42,344 nt of DNA, taken from NCBI GenBank assembly GCA_002050455.1, contig MWZA01000170.1, forward strand, positions 1 to 42,344, written 5' to 3'. The position numbers and the translations under genes were made by a program. Below are positions 8,668 through 15,393 of this stretch, in pieces (position 1 is the stretch's first letter; every line of letters begins with the position of its first letter). This stretch comes from Acidobacteria bacterium 5-1 (lineage in GTDB: Bacteria > Acidobacteriota > Blastocatellia > Pyrinomonadales > Pyrinomonadaceae). The notes under the pieces are model-generated. The model searched no databases. It was given only the letters and a program-made list of their open reading frames with translations, and was not told where the DNA came from.

Positions 8668-9138
8668 ATGAAATTCTCGAATCCTGTGTTTGCTAATTTT
8701 GTTTGGGCGGCTCTCTTTTTGGAAGGTCGGCTGCTTGCTATACCAATTATTTTGGCGGGATTAGTCATCGAGTTTTTCTTCGTTCGACGATTGACAGGAT
8801 TTAACGTAAAGCGTTCTATCGTTGCTGACGTTACAATGAACGCGGCTTCTTTATTGTTGGGCATTGTATTGATCCCTTTGGTTGGTCTTGCTTGGGAGTT
8901 TAGCGCAGGCGTGTTGCTTTACGAGCAATTCAACATTGGTTCATTTAGTTATGTGGCTTGGACGGCAACATTTATATTGGCGGTGCTGATTAACGCTGTA
9001 ATTGAAAATTTTGTTTTGAGGAGAATCTTTAAGTTGGAAAAAACTAAAGCAAGCTTTCGATGGCTTTGTGTGGCAAATGCTTTAAGTGTCGGAATCGCTT
9101 TTGCTAGTTTTTGGTTCTTTCCAATCAAGAACTCTTGA
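8668..9138 (+). CDS. Cassette 1: small multi-pass membrane protein
   Basis: This 156-residue protein has four predicted membrane helices (about residues 12-36, 52-75, 90-108 and 134-150). The charged segment FVLRRIFKLEKTKASFRW precedes the last helix. I recognise no family. The ATG lies 15 bases after the cassette's core site, without an obvious Shine-Dalgarno, as is common for first genes in cassettes. Partial copies of the same gene flank terC in cassette 8 (15310-15363 and 16175-16291), and both cassettes begin with the same GTTATGCTCTTCT. This shows that the gene is a recurrent cassette gene. Confidence 0.75.
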   Translation: MKFSNPVFANFVWAALFLEGRLLAIPIILAGLVIEFFFVRRLTGFNVKRSIVADVTMNAASLLLGIVLIPLVGLAWEFSAGVLLYEQFNIGSFSYVAWTATFILAVLINAVIENFVLRRIFKLEKTKASFRWLCVANALSVGIAFASFWFFPIKNS

Positions 9139-9150
9139 AAATAACGGCGA

Positions 9151-9264
9151 GCATAACAAGTCAATGGACGTGAGCGCGAAACAGCTACGCTGTTATTAAA
9201 CTTGTCCGTTAAACTTTAGCTTGTGTGATGGCGGTTTCGCGCCACGTCATCTCCGCCGTTCGAC
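9151..9264 (+). repeat. attC site 1
   Basis: R'' GCATAAC at 9151-9157 is complementary to the cassette's own start core GTTATGC at 8647. L'' is TGGACGTGAGCGCGAAAC and L' GTTTCGCGCCACGTCA, leaving one unpaired base in the stem as in classical attC hairpins. R' is GTTCGAC at 9258-9264. Confidence 0.92.
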
Positions 9265-9479
9265 GGCTTCACTTTATAACGCGGGCGACCAGATGCTTGA
9301 AGGCTAAACAATTGACGAGATTTTGTTCGAGTTCGTTCGTGAAATCATATCACGCAAAAAGCTGCTCCATTTCGCCGGCAGTCATTTTGACAACATCGCT
9401 CTCTCTCGACGTTTTGGCGGTTTGACAGTTCGCGTCGCCAACAGTTTGCTTTCGGTTGTTATTTTGAGAAAATCCGATA

Positions 9480-10331
9480 ATGATTAAAGTCGAAAATCTT
9501 TCATACACATATCCGAAGTCGAAAGAGATTGTTTTGAAAAATCTAAACTTTGAGATAGAGCGGGGCGAAATTTTCGGGTTTTTAGGACCTTCAGGTGCGG
9601 GGAAAAGCACGACACAGAAGGTTCTCTACAAAATACTTAACGACTTTGCCGGCGAAATTTGGATAGAAAATAAACCTTTGAAAGATTGGGGAAATGAATA
9701 TTTTGAAAAAATCGGAGTCGGTTTTGAACTCCCGAATCATTACCTGAAACTTACCGCGAAAGAGAATCTGAAACTTTTCGCTTCGTTTTATCCCGAAAAA
9801 AATCTGCAAAATTTTGACGCACTTTTTGAAATGTTCGGACTCGCGGGCGATGCCGATAAAAGAGTCGAAGAATTTTCAAAGGGAATGAAAATGCGCCTGA
9901 ATTTTATCCGTGCGATTATGCACAATCCCGATATTCTTTTTTTTGACGAACCGACCGCCGGACTTGACCCGGTAAATGCTCAAAAAATTAAGCGGTATAT
10001 CATCAAACTGAAAAATGAAGGCAAAACGATTTTCGTCACAACGCACGATATGACGACCGCCGACGAACTCTGCGACCGCGTTTCGTTTATCGCGGGCGGC
10101 GAAATTCGCCTGACCGAAAAGCCTTCGACTTTAAAGAACGAACACGGAAAACACACCGTCAAAGTCGAACTCGAAAACGGGCAAACGGCGGAGTTTCCAG
10201 TCAAAGATTTAGGAAATAATCGGAAATTTGCGGAGTTTATCGCACAGGGCGAAATCTTGAGAATCAACACGCAGGAAGCGACTTTGGAAGAAGTTTTTAT
10301 CAAAATCACCGGCACGAAATTAATGGAATGA
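9480..10331 (+). CDS. Cassette 2: ABC exporter ATP-binding protein
   Basis: This 283-residue nucleotide-binding protein has Walker A GPSGAGKST near residue 39, signature VEEFSKGMKMRLNFIRAI (FSKGM instead of LSGGQ, common in drug-type exporters), Walker B DILFFDEPTAGLDP and the switch VTTHDM. The C-terminal extension resembles CcmA/DrrA-type exporters. It overlaps the next permease gene by 4 bases. Upstream, 9265-9479 belongs to the cassette. It holds an open frame of about 60 codons lacking a good start and ending in the ATG of this gene (GATAATGATTAA), perhaps a decayed leader gene. Substrate is unknown; the three-gene layout resembles fluoroquinolone exporters of the Rv2686c-Rv2688c type. 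Confidence 0.93.
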   Translation: MIKVENLSYTYPKSKEIVLKNLNFEIERGEIFGFLGPSGAGKSTTQKVLYKILNDFAGEIWIENKPLKDWGNEYFEKIGVGFELPNHYLKLTAKENLKLFASFYPEKNLQNFDALFEMFGLAGDADKRVEEFSKGMKMRLNFIRAIMHNPDILFFDEPTAGLDPVNAQKIKRYIIKLKNEGKTIFVTTHDMTTADELCDRVSFIAGGEIRLTEKPSTLKNEHGKHTVKVELENGQTAEFPVKDLGNNRKFAEFIAQGEILRINTQEATLEEVFIKITGTKLME

Positions 10332-11026
10332 TTCAACTTTTCAAACAGATAAAATGGCAGTTTCTGATTTTTCAAAGGAACAATCTCATTACGATGATTG
10401 CCGGGATAACCGCGTTTTATGTTTTGATAATTTACTTGATTAAAGATTTCGCAAACGTGGAAAAATTCATCACGCTTTTGATATACAACGATCCGGCACT
10501 GGTCGGTTTTATTTTCATAGGAATTTCAATAATTTTAGAAAAAGACCAAGAAGTCCTTCCGGCTTTATTCGTTACTCCGTTTAGTCAACATATTTATCTG
10601 ATTTCTCGCATAATTACGCTCTCGGCAATCGGTTTTTTCGGTGCATTGGCGATGGTTTTGACGGCAAAAGGAACTTCGTTTAACGTCCTGCATTTTTCGG
10701 TCGGTGCGTTCTCAACCTGCATTTTATTTTCTTTAATGGGAATTTTCGTCGTCAGCTACACGACTGAAATTCTTCACTTTCTCCTGCGAGCCATTCCTCT
10801 TTTGGTTTTTATGAGTTTGCCGCTGCTCAATTACTTTGAATTAACGGATTTGAGTTTGCTCAAACTTTTTCCCGTTAAGGGCGGTTTGAATTTAATGGTC
10901 AATTCTTATCGGGAATCGCCGAATTTTTGGGAACTCGTTTTCGGCTATCTTTCAATTGCCGTCTGGACTCCTTTACTTTACTGGTTTGTTTATCGAATTT
11001 TTATGGCAAGGGTCGTCAAAATCTGA
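10328..11026 (+). CDS. Cassette 2: ABC exporter permease, first subunit
   Basis: This 232-residue integral membrane protein has about six hydrophobic helices (about residues 20-38, 55-70, 90-110, 120-145, 152-168 and 200-225). The charged motif SIILEKDQEVLPALFVTPFS after the second helix is typical of ABC-2 type exporters. It starts 4 bases inside the ATPase gene, and the next permease begins 5 bases after its stop, so the three genes form one translationally coupled operon. Its similarity to fluoroquinolone-export permeases is my reading of the overall arrangement and is not certain. Confidence 0.88.
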   Translation: MIQLFKQIKWQFLIFQRNNLITMIAGITAFYVLIIYLIKDFANVEKFITLLIYNDPALVGFIFIGISIILEKDQEVLPALFVTPFSQHIYLISRIITLSAIGFFGALAMVLTAKGTSFNVLHFSVGAFSTCILFSLMGIFVVSYTTEILHFLLRAIPLLVFMSLPLLNYFELTDLSLLKLFPVKGGLNLMVNSYRESPNFWELVFGYLSIAVWTPLLYWFVYRIFMARVVKI

Positions 11027-11030
11027 AAAT

Positions 11031-11741
11031 ATGAAGAAGCTCGTCAAAATCGCTATTAATGATTTCAGACTCGTTTTTCGGGACAATTCTTTAAAGATTT
11101 TCATCGCGCTTCCGCTAATGAATCTCGTTGTAATCCGTTACGCTGTGCCGTATGTCGCGGGAATTTATGAATTCTTGCAGGATTACATCGCCGTAATTTT
11201 AATGCTGGCGACAATGCAGGGTTCGATTGCTTTTGGGTTTATTTATTCGATGATTTTAGTTGATGAAAAAGATACGAATGTGGCAAAAGTTTACGGGATT
11301 TTGCCGGTTTCCAAATTCTGGTTTGTCGTTTTCCGACTGATTCCGCCGTTTCTTTTAGCAACTCTGGCGACTTTTTTACTTCTTTTGGTCGAACCTTTTT
11401 ACGGATTGCCTGTGCTTTCAAATCTCGTTTATTCGCTGCTCGCTGGACTTGTCTCGCCTTCGATGATTTTATTCATAGCGATAATCGCAAAAAATAAAAT
11501 CGAGGCAATGACGTGGCAAAAACTTTTTAATTTACCGCTTTTTCTGCCGATTCTGGCTTTTTTTGTTCCCGTTTCATTTTTCATTATTTTCGTAATTTTC
11601 CCAACCTTTTGGGCATATCAGGGATTTAATTCTTTAATTAAAGGTGGGAATTTTTGGTTTTATATGTCAATCGGATTTGCTTACAGTATTTTGCTGATTG
11701 CGCTGATGATTAAAAGATTTACAAGAAGTCATTTCAAATAA
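11031..11741 (+). CDS. Cassette 2: ABC exporter permease, second subunit
   Basis: An ATG at 11031, 5 bases after the previous stop, gives 236 residues. Six hydrophobic helices are visible, and SMILVDEKDTNVAKVYGILPVSKFWFVVFRLIPP carries the same exporter-type charged loop as its partner. An upstream in-frame ATG at 10956 would lie inside the previous gene and is rejected. Together with the ATPase it probably forms a heterodimeric ABC exporter. After the stop, about 75 bases lead to the attC of this 2.67 kb cassette. Confidence 0.88.
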   Translation: MKKLVKIAINDFRLVFRDNSLKIFIALPLMNLVVIRYAVPYVAGIYEFLQDYIAVILMLATMQGSIAFGFIYSMILVDEKDTNVAKVYGILPVSKFWFVVFRLIPPFLLATLATFLLLLVEPFYGLPVLSNLVYSLLAGLVSPSMILFIAIIAKNKIEAMTWQKLFNLPLFLPILAFFVPVSFFIIFVIFPTFWAYQGFNSLIKGGNFWFYMSIGFAYSILLIALMIKRFTRSHFK

Positions 11742-11815
11742 GCCGGTTATCCATAAGACTGGATTGAACAACCTTTGCTTGTGTAGGCAAGTTGCGCTTG
11801 AATCGCCAACGCGCC

Positions 11816-11929
11816 GTCGAACAATTCAATGGACGTGAGGGCGAAACAGCGATTTTGTTATTCGGCTTGTCCTTTTTCCCTCGCGTTGCGTGACGGCGGT
11901 TTCGCCCCACGTCATCTCAATCGTTCGGT
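11816..11929 (+). repeat. attC site 2
   Basis: R'' GTCGAAC at 11816-11822 matches the cassette start core GTTCGAC at 9258. Arms are TGGACGTGAGGGCGAAAC and GTTTCGCCCCACGTCA. R' is GTTCGGT at 11923-11929. Confidence 0.93.
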
Positions 11930-11976
11930 GCTTTCAGGTTTTGACGCAAAGTGTGCGCGATTTTCGTGTTTTGATG

Positions 11977-11982
11977 TATAAT
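11977..11982 (+). promoter_or_regulatory. -10 box of a cassette-borne promoter (cassette 3)
   Basis: A perfect TATAAT lies 11 bases upstream of the DUF433 start. A clear -35 at the usual distance is missing; a TTGACG at 11941 is too far. The antitoxin-first operon probably has its own promoter, as usual for toxin-antitoxin cassettes. Confidence 0.5.
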
Positions 11983-11992
11983 TCGAGTTGCT

Positions 11993-12214
11993 ATGGAAAT
12001 GAATTTAATTGAAACCAACCCTACCGTAATGATGGGCAAGCCCGTTATTGCCGGAACACGAATCACGGTTGAGCTTATTCTTGAAAAACTCGCTGCCGGA
12101 GAAACTGTCGAGCAAATTCTTGACGCTCATCCGCGTTTGACCAGACAGGCAGTTTCAGCCGCCTTGTTATACGCGGTTCAAAATTTACCGACCTATTCGC
12201 CGGAAGCGGTATGA
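11993..12214 (+). CDS. Cassette 3: DUF433 antitoxin
   Basis: This is a 73-residue DUF433 (VapB45-like) protein. The motif ETNPTVMMGKPVIAGTRITVELILEKLAAGETVEQILDAHPRLT is the canonical DUF433 helix-turn-helix, followed by a C-terminal hydrophobic and tail segment that would bind the toxin. It overlaps the downstream DUF5615 gene by 4 bases (ATGA), the standard antitoxin-toxin order. It is expected to repress the operon and neutralise the toxin. Confidence 0.88.
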   Translation: MEMNLIETNPTVMMGKPVIAGTRITVELILEKLAAGETVEQILDAHPRLTRQAVSAALLYAVQNLPTYSPEAV

Positions 12215-12573
12215 ATCTTTTAGGGGACGAAAGCGTTGACCGGCAAATTGTCGAACGCCTGCGGCACGACGGACACGACGTTTTATACATTGCTGAAGTC
12301 GAGCCGAGCGTTTCCGACAATGTTGTTTTTGACCGCGCCAATGAAAAGTCTGCACTGCTGGTAACGGGAGATAAAGATTTCGGCGAGATTGTTTTCCGTG
12401 ATAATCGTTTGAGTTCTGGCGGAGTTGTTTTGCTTCGGTTAGCGGGTTTATCCGCCGAAAAGAAAGCCGAGATTGTTTCTGACGTTTTTCGTGAGCGCGG
12501 AGCTGAATTTGCGAATCATTTTAGCGTCGTTACGCCGGGCAAAATCAGGATTCGTCCAAAAGAGACGACTTAA
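12211..12573 (+). CDS. Cassette 3: DUF5615 PIN-like toxin
   Basis: This 120-residue protein is of the DUF5615/Mut7-C PIN-like family. The acidic residues expected for metal-dependent RNase activity are present in LLGDESVDRQIVERLR, and TGDKDFGEIVF carries the second acidic pair. It appears intact, unlike its counterpart in cassette 6. It overlaps the DUF433 gene by 4 bases. It probably acts as an RNase toxin that is held in check by the antitoxin and stabilises the array. Confidence 0.87.
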   Translation: MNLLGDESVDRQIVERLRHDGHDVLYIAEVEPSVSDNVVFDRANEKSALLVTGDKDFGEIVFRDNRLSSGGVVLLRLAGLSAEKKAEIVSDVFRERGAEFANHFSVVTPGKIRIRPKETT

Positions 12574-12585
12574 AATCAACGCCGC

Positions 12586-12698
12586 ACCGAACAATTCAAT
12601 GGACGTGAGGGCGAAACAGCGTCTTTGTTAAAAACGTTGTCCGTTACCCTTAACTTGCGTGTATTCGGTTTCGCCCCACGTCATCTCAACCGTTCGGT
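12586..12698 (+). repeat. attC site 3
   Basis: R'' ACCGAAC at 12586-12592 matches the cassette start core GTTCGGT at 11923. The arms are the same as in site 2. R' is GTTCGGT at 12692-12698. Confidence 0.93.
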
Positions 12699-12736
12699 GC
12701 TTTCGGGTGAATTCGCGGCTTTCGTACAAAATAACG

Positions 12737-12742
12737 TATAAT
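12737..12742 (+). promoter_or_regulatory. -10 box of a cassette-borne promoter (cassette 4)
   Basis: A perfect TATAAT lies 10 bases upstream of the DUF4160 ATG, in the same relative position as in cassette 3. No good -35 hexamer is visible. Confidence 0.5.
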
Positions 12743-12751
12743 GCTTGAATT

Positions 12752-12994
12752 ATGCCGACCGTTTTGAGATACGAAGCGTATCGTATTTACTTTTACAGCC
12801 ACGAACCGAATGAACCGCCGCACGTTCATATTGACCGTGATAATTTGTCGGCTAAATTCTGGTTGAATCCTGTTTCGTTAGGGCGTAATCGTGGTTTTAG
12901 CGCACGGGAGTTGCGGCAAGTTGAAAGAATTGTTCGGGAAAATCGGCAAACTTTATTGGAGGCTTGGAATGAGTATTTTGGCATTAGCGGCTGA
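12752..12994 (+). CDS. Cassette 4: DUF4160 protein
   Basis: This 80-residue protein has the family hallmark YRIYFYSHEPNEPPHVHIDRD near the N-terminus (a His-rich loop) and a C-terminal helix RQVERIVRENRQTLLEAWNEYFG. DUF4160 genes are frequently paired with DUF2442 genes, as here. The function is not established; a toxin-antitoxin or defence-like role is suggested by gene pairing and mobility. It overlaps the next gene by 26 bases. Confidence 0.88.
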   Translation: MPTVLRYEAYRIYFYSHEPNEPPHVHIDRDNLSAKFWLNPVSLGRNRGFSARELRQVERIVRENRQTLLEAWNEYFGISG

Positions 12995-13244
12995 TGAGAG
13001 AGTCGCGGAAGTTGAAACAACGGAAGACGAACTAAGCGTTCGCTTGATGGACGGTAGAACAATTAGTGTGCCGCTTGTGTGGTATCCGCGCCTCTTGAAC
13101 GCAACAGCAGAACAGCGAAAGAACTGGCGGATTAGTGGCGGCGGTTACGGTATTCATTGGGAAGATGTGGACGAAGATTTAAGCACGGAAGGACTGTTGC
13201 GCGGTGCGCCCGCACCAAGTCCGTCGGCAGCAAAAGTCTTTTGA
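12969..13244 (+). CDS. Cassette 4: DUF2442 protein
   Basis: An ATG at 12969 inside the end of the DUF4160 gene gives 91 residues. The DUF2442 core is visible as VETTEDELSVRLMDGRTISVPLVWYPRLLNATAEQRKNWRISGGGYGIHWEDVDEDLSTEGLLRG. A longer in-frame start at 12891 is rejected because it would lie within DUF4160. The overlap implies translational coupling. The protein probably partners with DUF4160; the activity is unknown. Confidence 0.88.
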   Translation: MSILALAADERVAEVETTEDELSVRLMDGRTISVPLVWYPRLLNATAEQRKNWRISGGGYGIHWEDVDEDLSTEGLLRGAPAPSPSAAKVF

Positions 13245-13256
13245 ACCCCAACACGC

Positions 13257-13370
13257 ACCGAACAAGTCATTGGACGTGAGCGCAAAACAGCGGCTTTCTT
13301 ATCACGTTGCGTGGTTATCTCGGAGTTGCGTGGATTCGGCTGTCGCCCCACATCAACTCCGTCGTTCGAC
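13257..13370 (+). repeat. attC site 4
   Basis: R'' ACCGAAC at 13257-13263 matches the cassette start core GTTCGGT at 12692. R' is GTTCGAC at 13364-13370. The loop region differs from the other sites. Confidence 0.92.
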
Positions 13371-13417
13371 GCTTTCGGGCGCAAATCAGGCGGCATTTAA
13401 TTTAGGAGATTTTGAAT

Positions 13418-13594
13418 ATGTCTTGGAAACTACGAAAGAAACCTAATCCAAACGCGCCAAAAGTGCCAAAACCTCCTAAACCACCAAAGCCGCCTAAACC
13501 GCCGAAGCCTCCAAAACCTCCGCGTCCGTCGAAGCCGCCTGCTCCGCGAGGGACAGACGTATTATTGGAAGGACGATTAGCTTCTGCCGTTTGA
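13418..13594 (+). CDS. Cassette 5: Lys-Pro-rich miniprotein
   Basis: An ATG at 13418, 10 bases after a TTTAGGAG ribosome-binding site, gives 58 residues. They read MSWKLRKKPNPNAPKVPKPP, then about seven KPP units, then RPSKPPAPRGTDVLLEGRLASAV. The central part would form a rigid, positively charged polyproline-type segment. An in-frame ATG six bases upstream is less well placed. No family is recognised. Low-complexity coding such as this can be spurious, but the strong ribosome-binding site and the cassette context support it. Confidence 0.55.
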   Translation: MSWKLRKKPNPNAPKVPKPPKPPKPPKPPKPPKPPRPSKPPAPRGTDVLLEGRLASAV

Positions 13595-13607
13595 TATTCG
13601 ACGAAAG

Positions 13608-13706
13608 CTATTTCGCGGTAACATTGCGCCCAGCGTATGCGTCGGTTGCGTCGGAAGTGTTGCTGATTCGCTCAAGAATTTGTTGTTTAATTTGTTCGGT
13701 TGTCAT
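13608..13706 (-). CDS. Cassette 5: possible antisense miniprotein
   Basis: The minus strand has an ATG at 13706 preceded by AAGGGAAAACAAA and a 32-residue frame (MTTEQIKQQILERISNTSDA, then TDAYAGRNVTAK). It fills most of the non-coding half of cassette 5. The composition looks protein-like and the ribosome-binding site is plausible, but the length is marginal. It could be a truncated gene fragment. Confidence 0.3.
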   Translation of the reverse strand: MTTEQIKQQILERISNTSDATDAYAGRNVTAK

Positions 13707-13769
13707 TTTGTTTTCCCTTTGGCTTGGGCGCGGCGGCGAGAGAAGAAATCTTCTCTAGGCTCGCGCCGC

Positions 13770-13887
13770 GTCGAACAATTTATTGGACACCGAGCGCGGG
13801 CGCGGCGACTTTGTTTTCAAGTTGTCCGTTTCTTTTGGAGTTGCGTGGTTGCCCGCGCCCGCGCCACGCCCGTCTCAACCGTTCGAC
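13770..13887 (+). repeat. attC site 5
   Basis: R'' GTCGAAC at 13770-13776 matches the start core GTTCGAC at 13364. The arms differ from the other sites (TGGACACCGAGCGCGGGCGC against GCCCGCGCCACGCCCGTC), so this cassette may come from another attC family. R' is GTTCGAC at 13881-13887. Confidence 0.85.
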
Positions 13888-13948
13888 GCTTCGTGGTTAA
13901 TGTCAGCAATTCGCTTTATGATATGATTTGCATTGCAGAGGTGAATCT

Positions 13949-14179
13949 ATGAACTTAACTGAACGCATTACAATCAAACCTGAAATTTGTCACGGCAAAC
14001 CGACAATTCGCGGCTTGCGCTATCCGGTGGAGATGATTCTTGAACTTCTAAGCTCTGGAATGACACCGGACGAGATTTTAGCGGACTACGAAGACCTCGA
14101 ACGTGAAGACATTTTTGCAGCGTTAGCTTTTGCCACGCGATTAACTCAAATCAAGCGGGTTGAGTTGGCAGCAGTATGA
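13949..14179 (+). CDS. Cassette 6: DUF433 antitoxin
   Basis: The ATG at 13949 follows a CAGAGGTG ribosome-binding site and gives 76 residues with the DUF433 core ITIKPEICHGKPTIRGLRYPVEMILELLSSGMTPDEILADYEDLEREDIFAALAFA. It differs substantially from the cassette 3 copy. It overlaps the damaged toxin gene by 4 bases (ATGA). It seems intact and could still repress its promoter or protect against related toxins. Confidence 0.87.
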   Translation: MNLTERITIKPEICHGKPTIRGLRYPVEMILELLSSGMTPDEILADYEDLEREDIFAALAFATRLTQIKRVELAAV

Positions 14180-14509
14180 GATTTCTGGTTGACGCGCAAC
14201 TTCCGCGACGACTTGCGGCTTGGTTGAGCGAAACAGGTTTTGATACTGTTCACACTTTGGATTTACCGTTTGGCAATCGAACGCCAGACACACTAATTAA
14301 CGATGTTTCCACAGATGAGCTCGGATTTCGTGGATTCTTTTCTTTTGCAAAAGAAGCCTTATAAACTTTTGTTGATTTCGACAGGAAACATTCGTAACGC
14401 CGAACTTGAAGCATTGCTTCAGGCAAACATTGAAAAATTAAAAGAAGCATTTGACACAGGTTTTGAGTTTATTGAGCTAAACCAAAGAGCAATAGTTGTT
14501 CATAGCTAA
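14176..14509 (+). pseudogene. Cassette 6: DUF5615 toxin, disrupted
   Basis: The frame starting at 14176 reads MRFLVDAQLPRRLAAWLSET and on to TPDTLINDVSTDE, the start of a DUF5615 toxin. It then leaves frame. A second frame resumes SDFVDSFLLQKKPYKLLLISTGN to the stop at 14509, the normal C-terminal half. The residues expected between (a strand ending in a Lys-Asp pair just before SDFVDSF) are missing, so a small frame-shifting deletion near 14305-14320 removed part of the core. The toxin is probably inactive while its antitoxin is kept. Confidence 0.8.
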
Positions 14510-14515
14510 AGGCGC

Positions 14516-14623
14516 GTCTAACAAGTCATTGGACGTGAGGGCGAAACAGCTACTTTCGCGTTGCGTGGTTTCTTTCGGCTTGCGTGTTGGCGGTTTCGCC
14601 CCATGTCAACTCCGTCGTTCGGC
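14516..14623 (+). repeat. attC site 6
   Basis: R'' GTCTAAC at 14516-14522 fits the consensus RYYYAAC and pairs with the start core GTTCGAC at 13881 except at one base. The site is shorter (108 bases). R' is GTTCGGC at 14617-14623. Confidence 0.9.
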
Positions 14624-14640
14624 TCTTTCGGGTAAAATCA

Positions 14641-15162
14641 ATGGGTGTATTTATGAACGTTGAGCAAATCAAAAGCGCACTTATAATTCTTCGCGTTGGC
14701 AAAGCTGCCACTGAAGTTGTCGCGCAAATCAACGGCGACACTATTTATTCGCGGCAGTTCGCGGTTGGCACACAAACAATGGACGTGGCGGTTGTCGAAC
14801 ATTTCCAGCGTAAGCTGAACATGCTTATTGGCAATTACACTGCTGAAGCCATTAGAATTGCTGTTGGAAGCGCGTTTCCCGAAGATAGCGAATTAGCGAT
14901 ACAAGTGCGTGGACGTGACGTTGACGCTCAAATGCCGAGAACCGTGACGGTGACGGAAGCTGAAATCAGCGCGGCAATTTCAAATGTGGTGGAAACGCTA
15001 GTCAACGCAGTAAAAGTTGCCGTTCAGAGAGTTTCGTCAGAAGCGCGTGCGGCGTTGGCAGCGTTTGGAGCAATTGAGTTGACGGGCGAAGGCGCGTGTT
15101 TGCGCGGACTGGATAAGCGACTTATGTTTGCAACGGACTTGCTGGTGGTTATACCGGATTAG
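14641..15162 (+). CDS. Cassette 7: truncated MreB-like protein (C-terminal half)
   Basis: An ATG at 14641 (or 14653) gives about 170 residues that align with the second half of the actin-like protein MreB. YSRQFAVGTQTMDVAVVEHFQRKLNMLIGNYTAEAIRIAVGSAFPEDSELAIQVRGRDVDAQMPRTVTVTEAEIS matches subdomain IIB, and GAIELTGEGACLRGLDKRLM matches the adenosine motif (normally TGGGALLRGLD). The first actin subdomain is absent, and the phosphate-2 loop DIGGGTTE has become RVGKAATE. Nucleotide binding is therefore probably lost. It could bind host MreB and modulate cell-wall growth, or be a relic. There is no frameshift and the frame ends naturally. Confidence 0.8.
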   Translation: MGVFMNVEQIKSALIILRVGKAATEVVAQINGDTIYSRQFAVGTQTMDVAVVEHFQRKLNMLIGNYTAEAIRIAVGSAFPEDSELAIQVRGRDVDAQMPRTVTVTEAEISAAISNVVETLVNAVKVAVQRVSSEARAALAAFGAIELTGEGACLRGLDKRLMFATDLLVVIPD

Positions 15163-15182
15163 TCGTTAAAAATGAAAGCCGA

Positions 15183-15295
15183 GCCGAACAAGTCATTGGA
15201 CGTGAGGGCGAAACAGCTATTTTCTTAAAACGGCGCGTGGTTAATTTCACGTTGCATGTAGTCGGTTTCGCCCCACGTCAACTCCGCCGTTATGC
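15183..15295 (+). repeat. attC site 7
   Basis: R'' GCCGAAC at 15183-15189 matches the start core GTTCGGC at 14617. R' is GTTATGC at 15289-15295, the same core and following bases as at the start of cassette 1. Confidence 0.93.
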
Positions 15296-15309
15296 TCTTC
15301 TAGCAACGT

Positions 15310-15363
15310 ATGAAATACCTGACTCCCGTATTTGCCAATATGATTTGGAGAGAGAGTTTCTAA
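15310..15363 (+). pseudogene. Cassette 8: 5' relic of the cassette 1 gene
   Basis: The frame MKYLTPVFANMIWRESF stops after 17 residues. It parallels MKFSNPVFANFVW at the start of the cassette 1 protein, and the non-coding bases before it (GTTATGCTCTTCT to the ATG) are almost the same. It is the truncated front of a paralogous gene interrupted by terC. Confidence 0.75.
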
Positions 15364-15393
15364 ACAATTTAGCAGGGGGAGATTTTATAAAAT

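Noticed and set aside
8481-8864. Minus-strand 127-residue ORF across attC 0
   Set aside because: It runs antisense through the attC and the cassette 1 gene and has no protein-like motif.
9265-9479. A real gene before the ABC ATPase
   Set aside because: The frame of about 60 codons has no proper start and an in-frame stop after the only ATG; kept only as a remark.
14584-14640. Upstream in-frame start for the MreB-like ORF
   Set aside because: It would lie within attC 6, so its residues would be coded by the recombination site; the ATG at 14641 or 14653 fits better.
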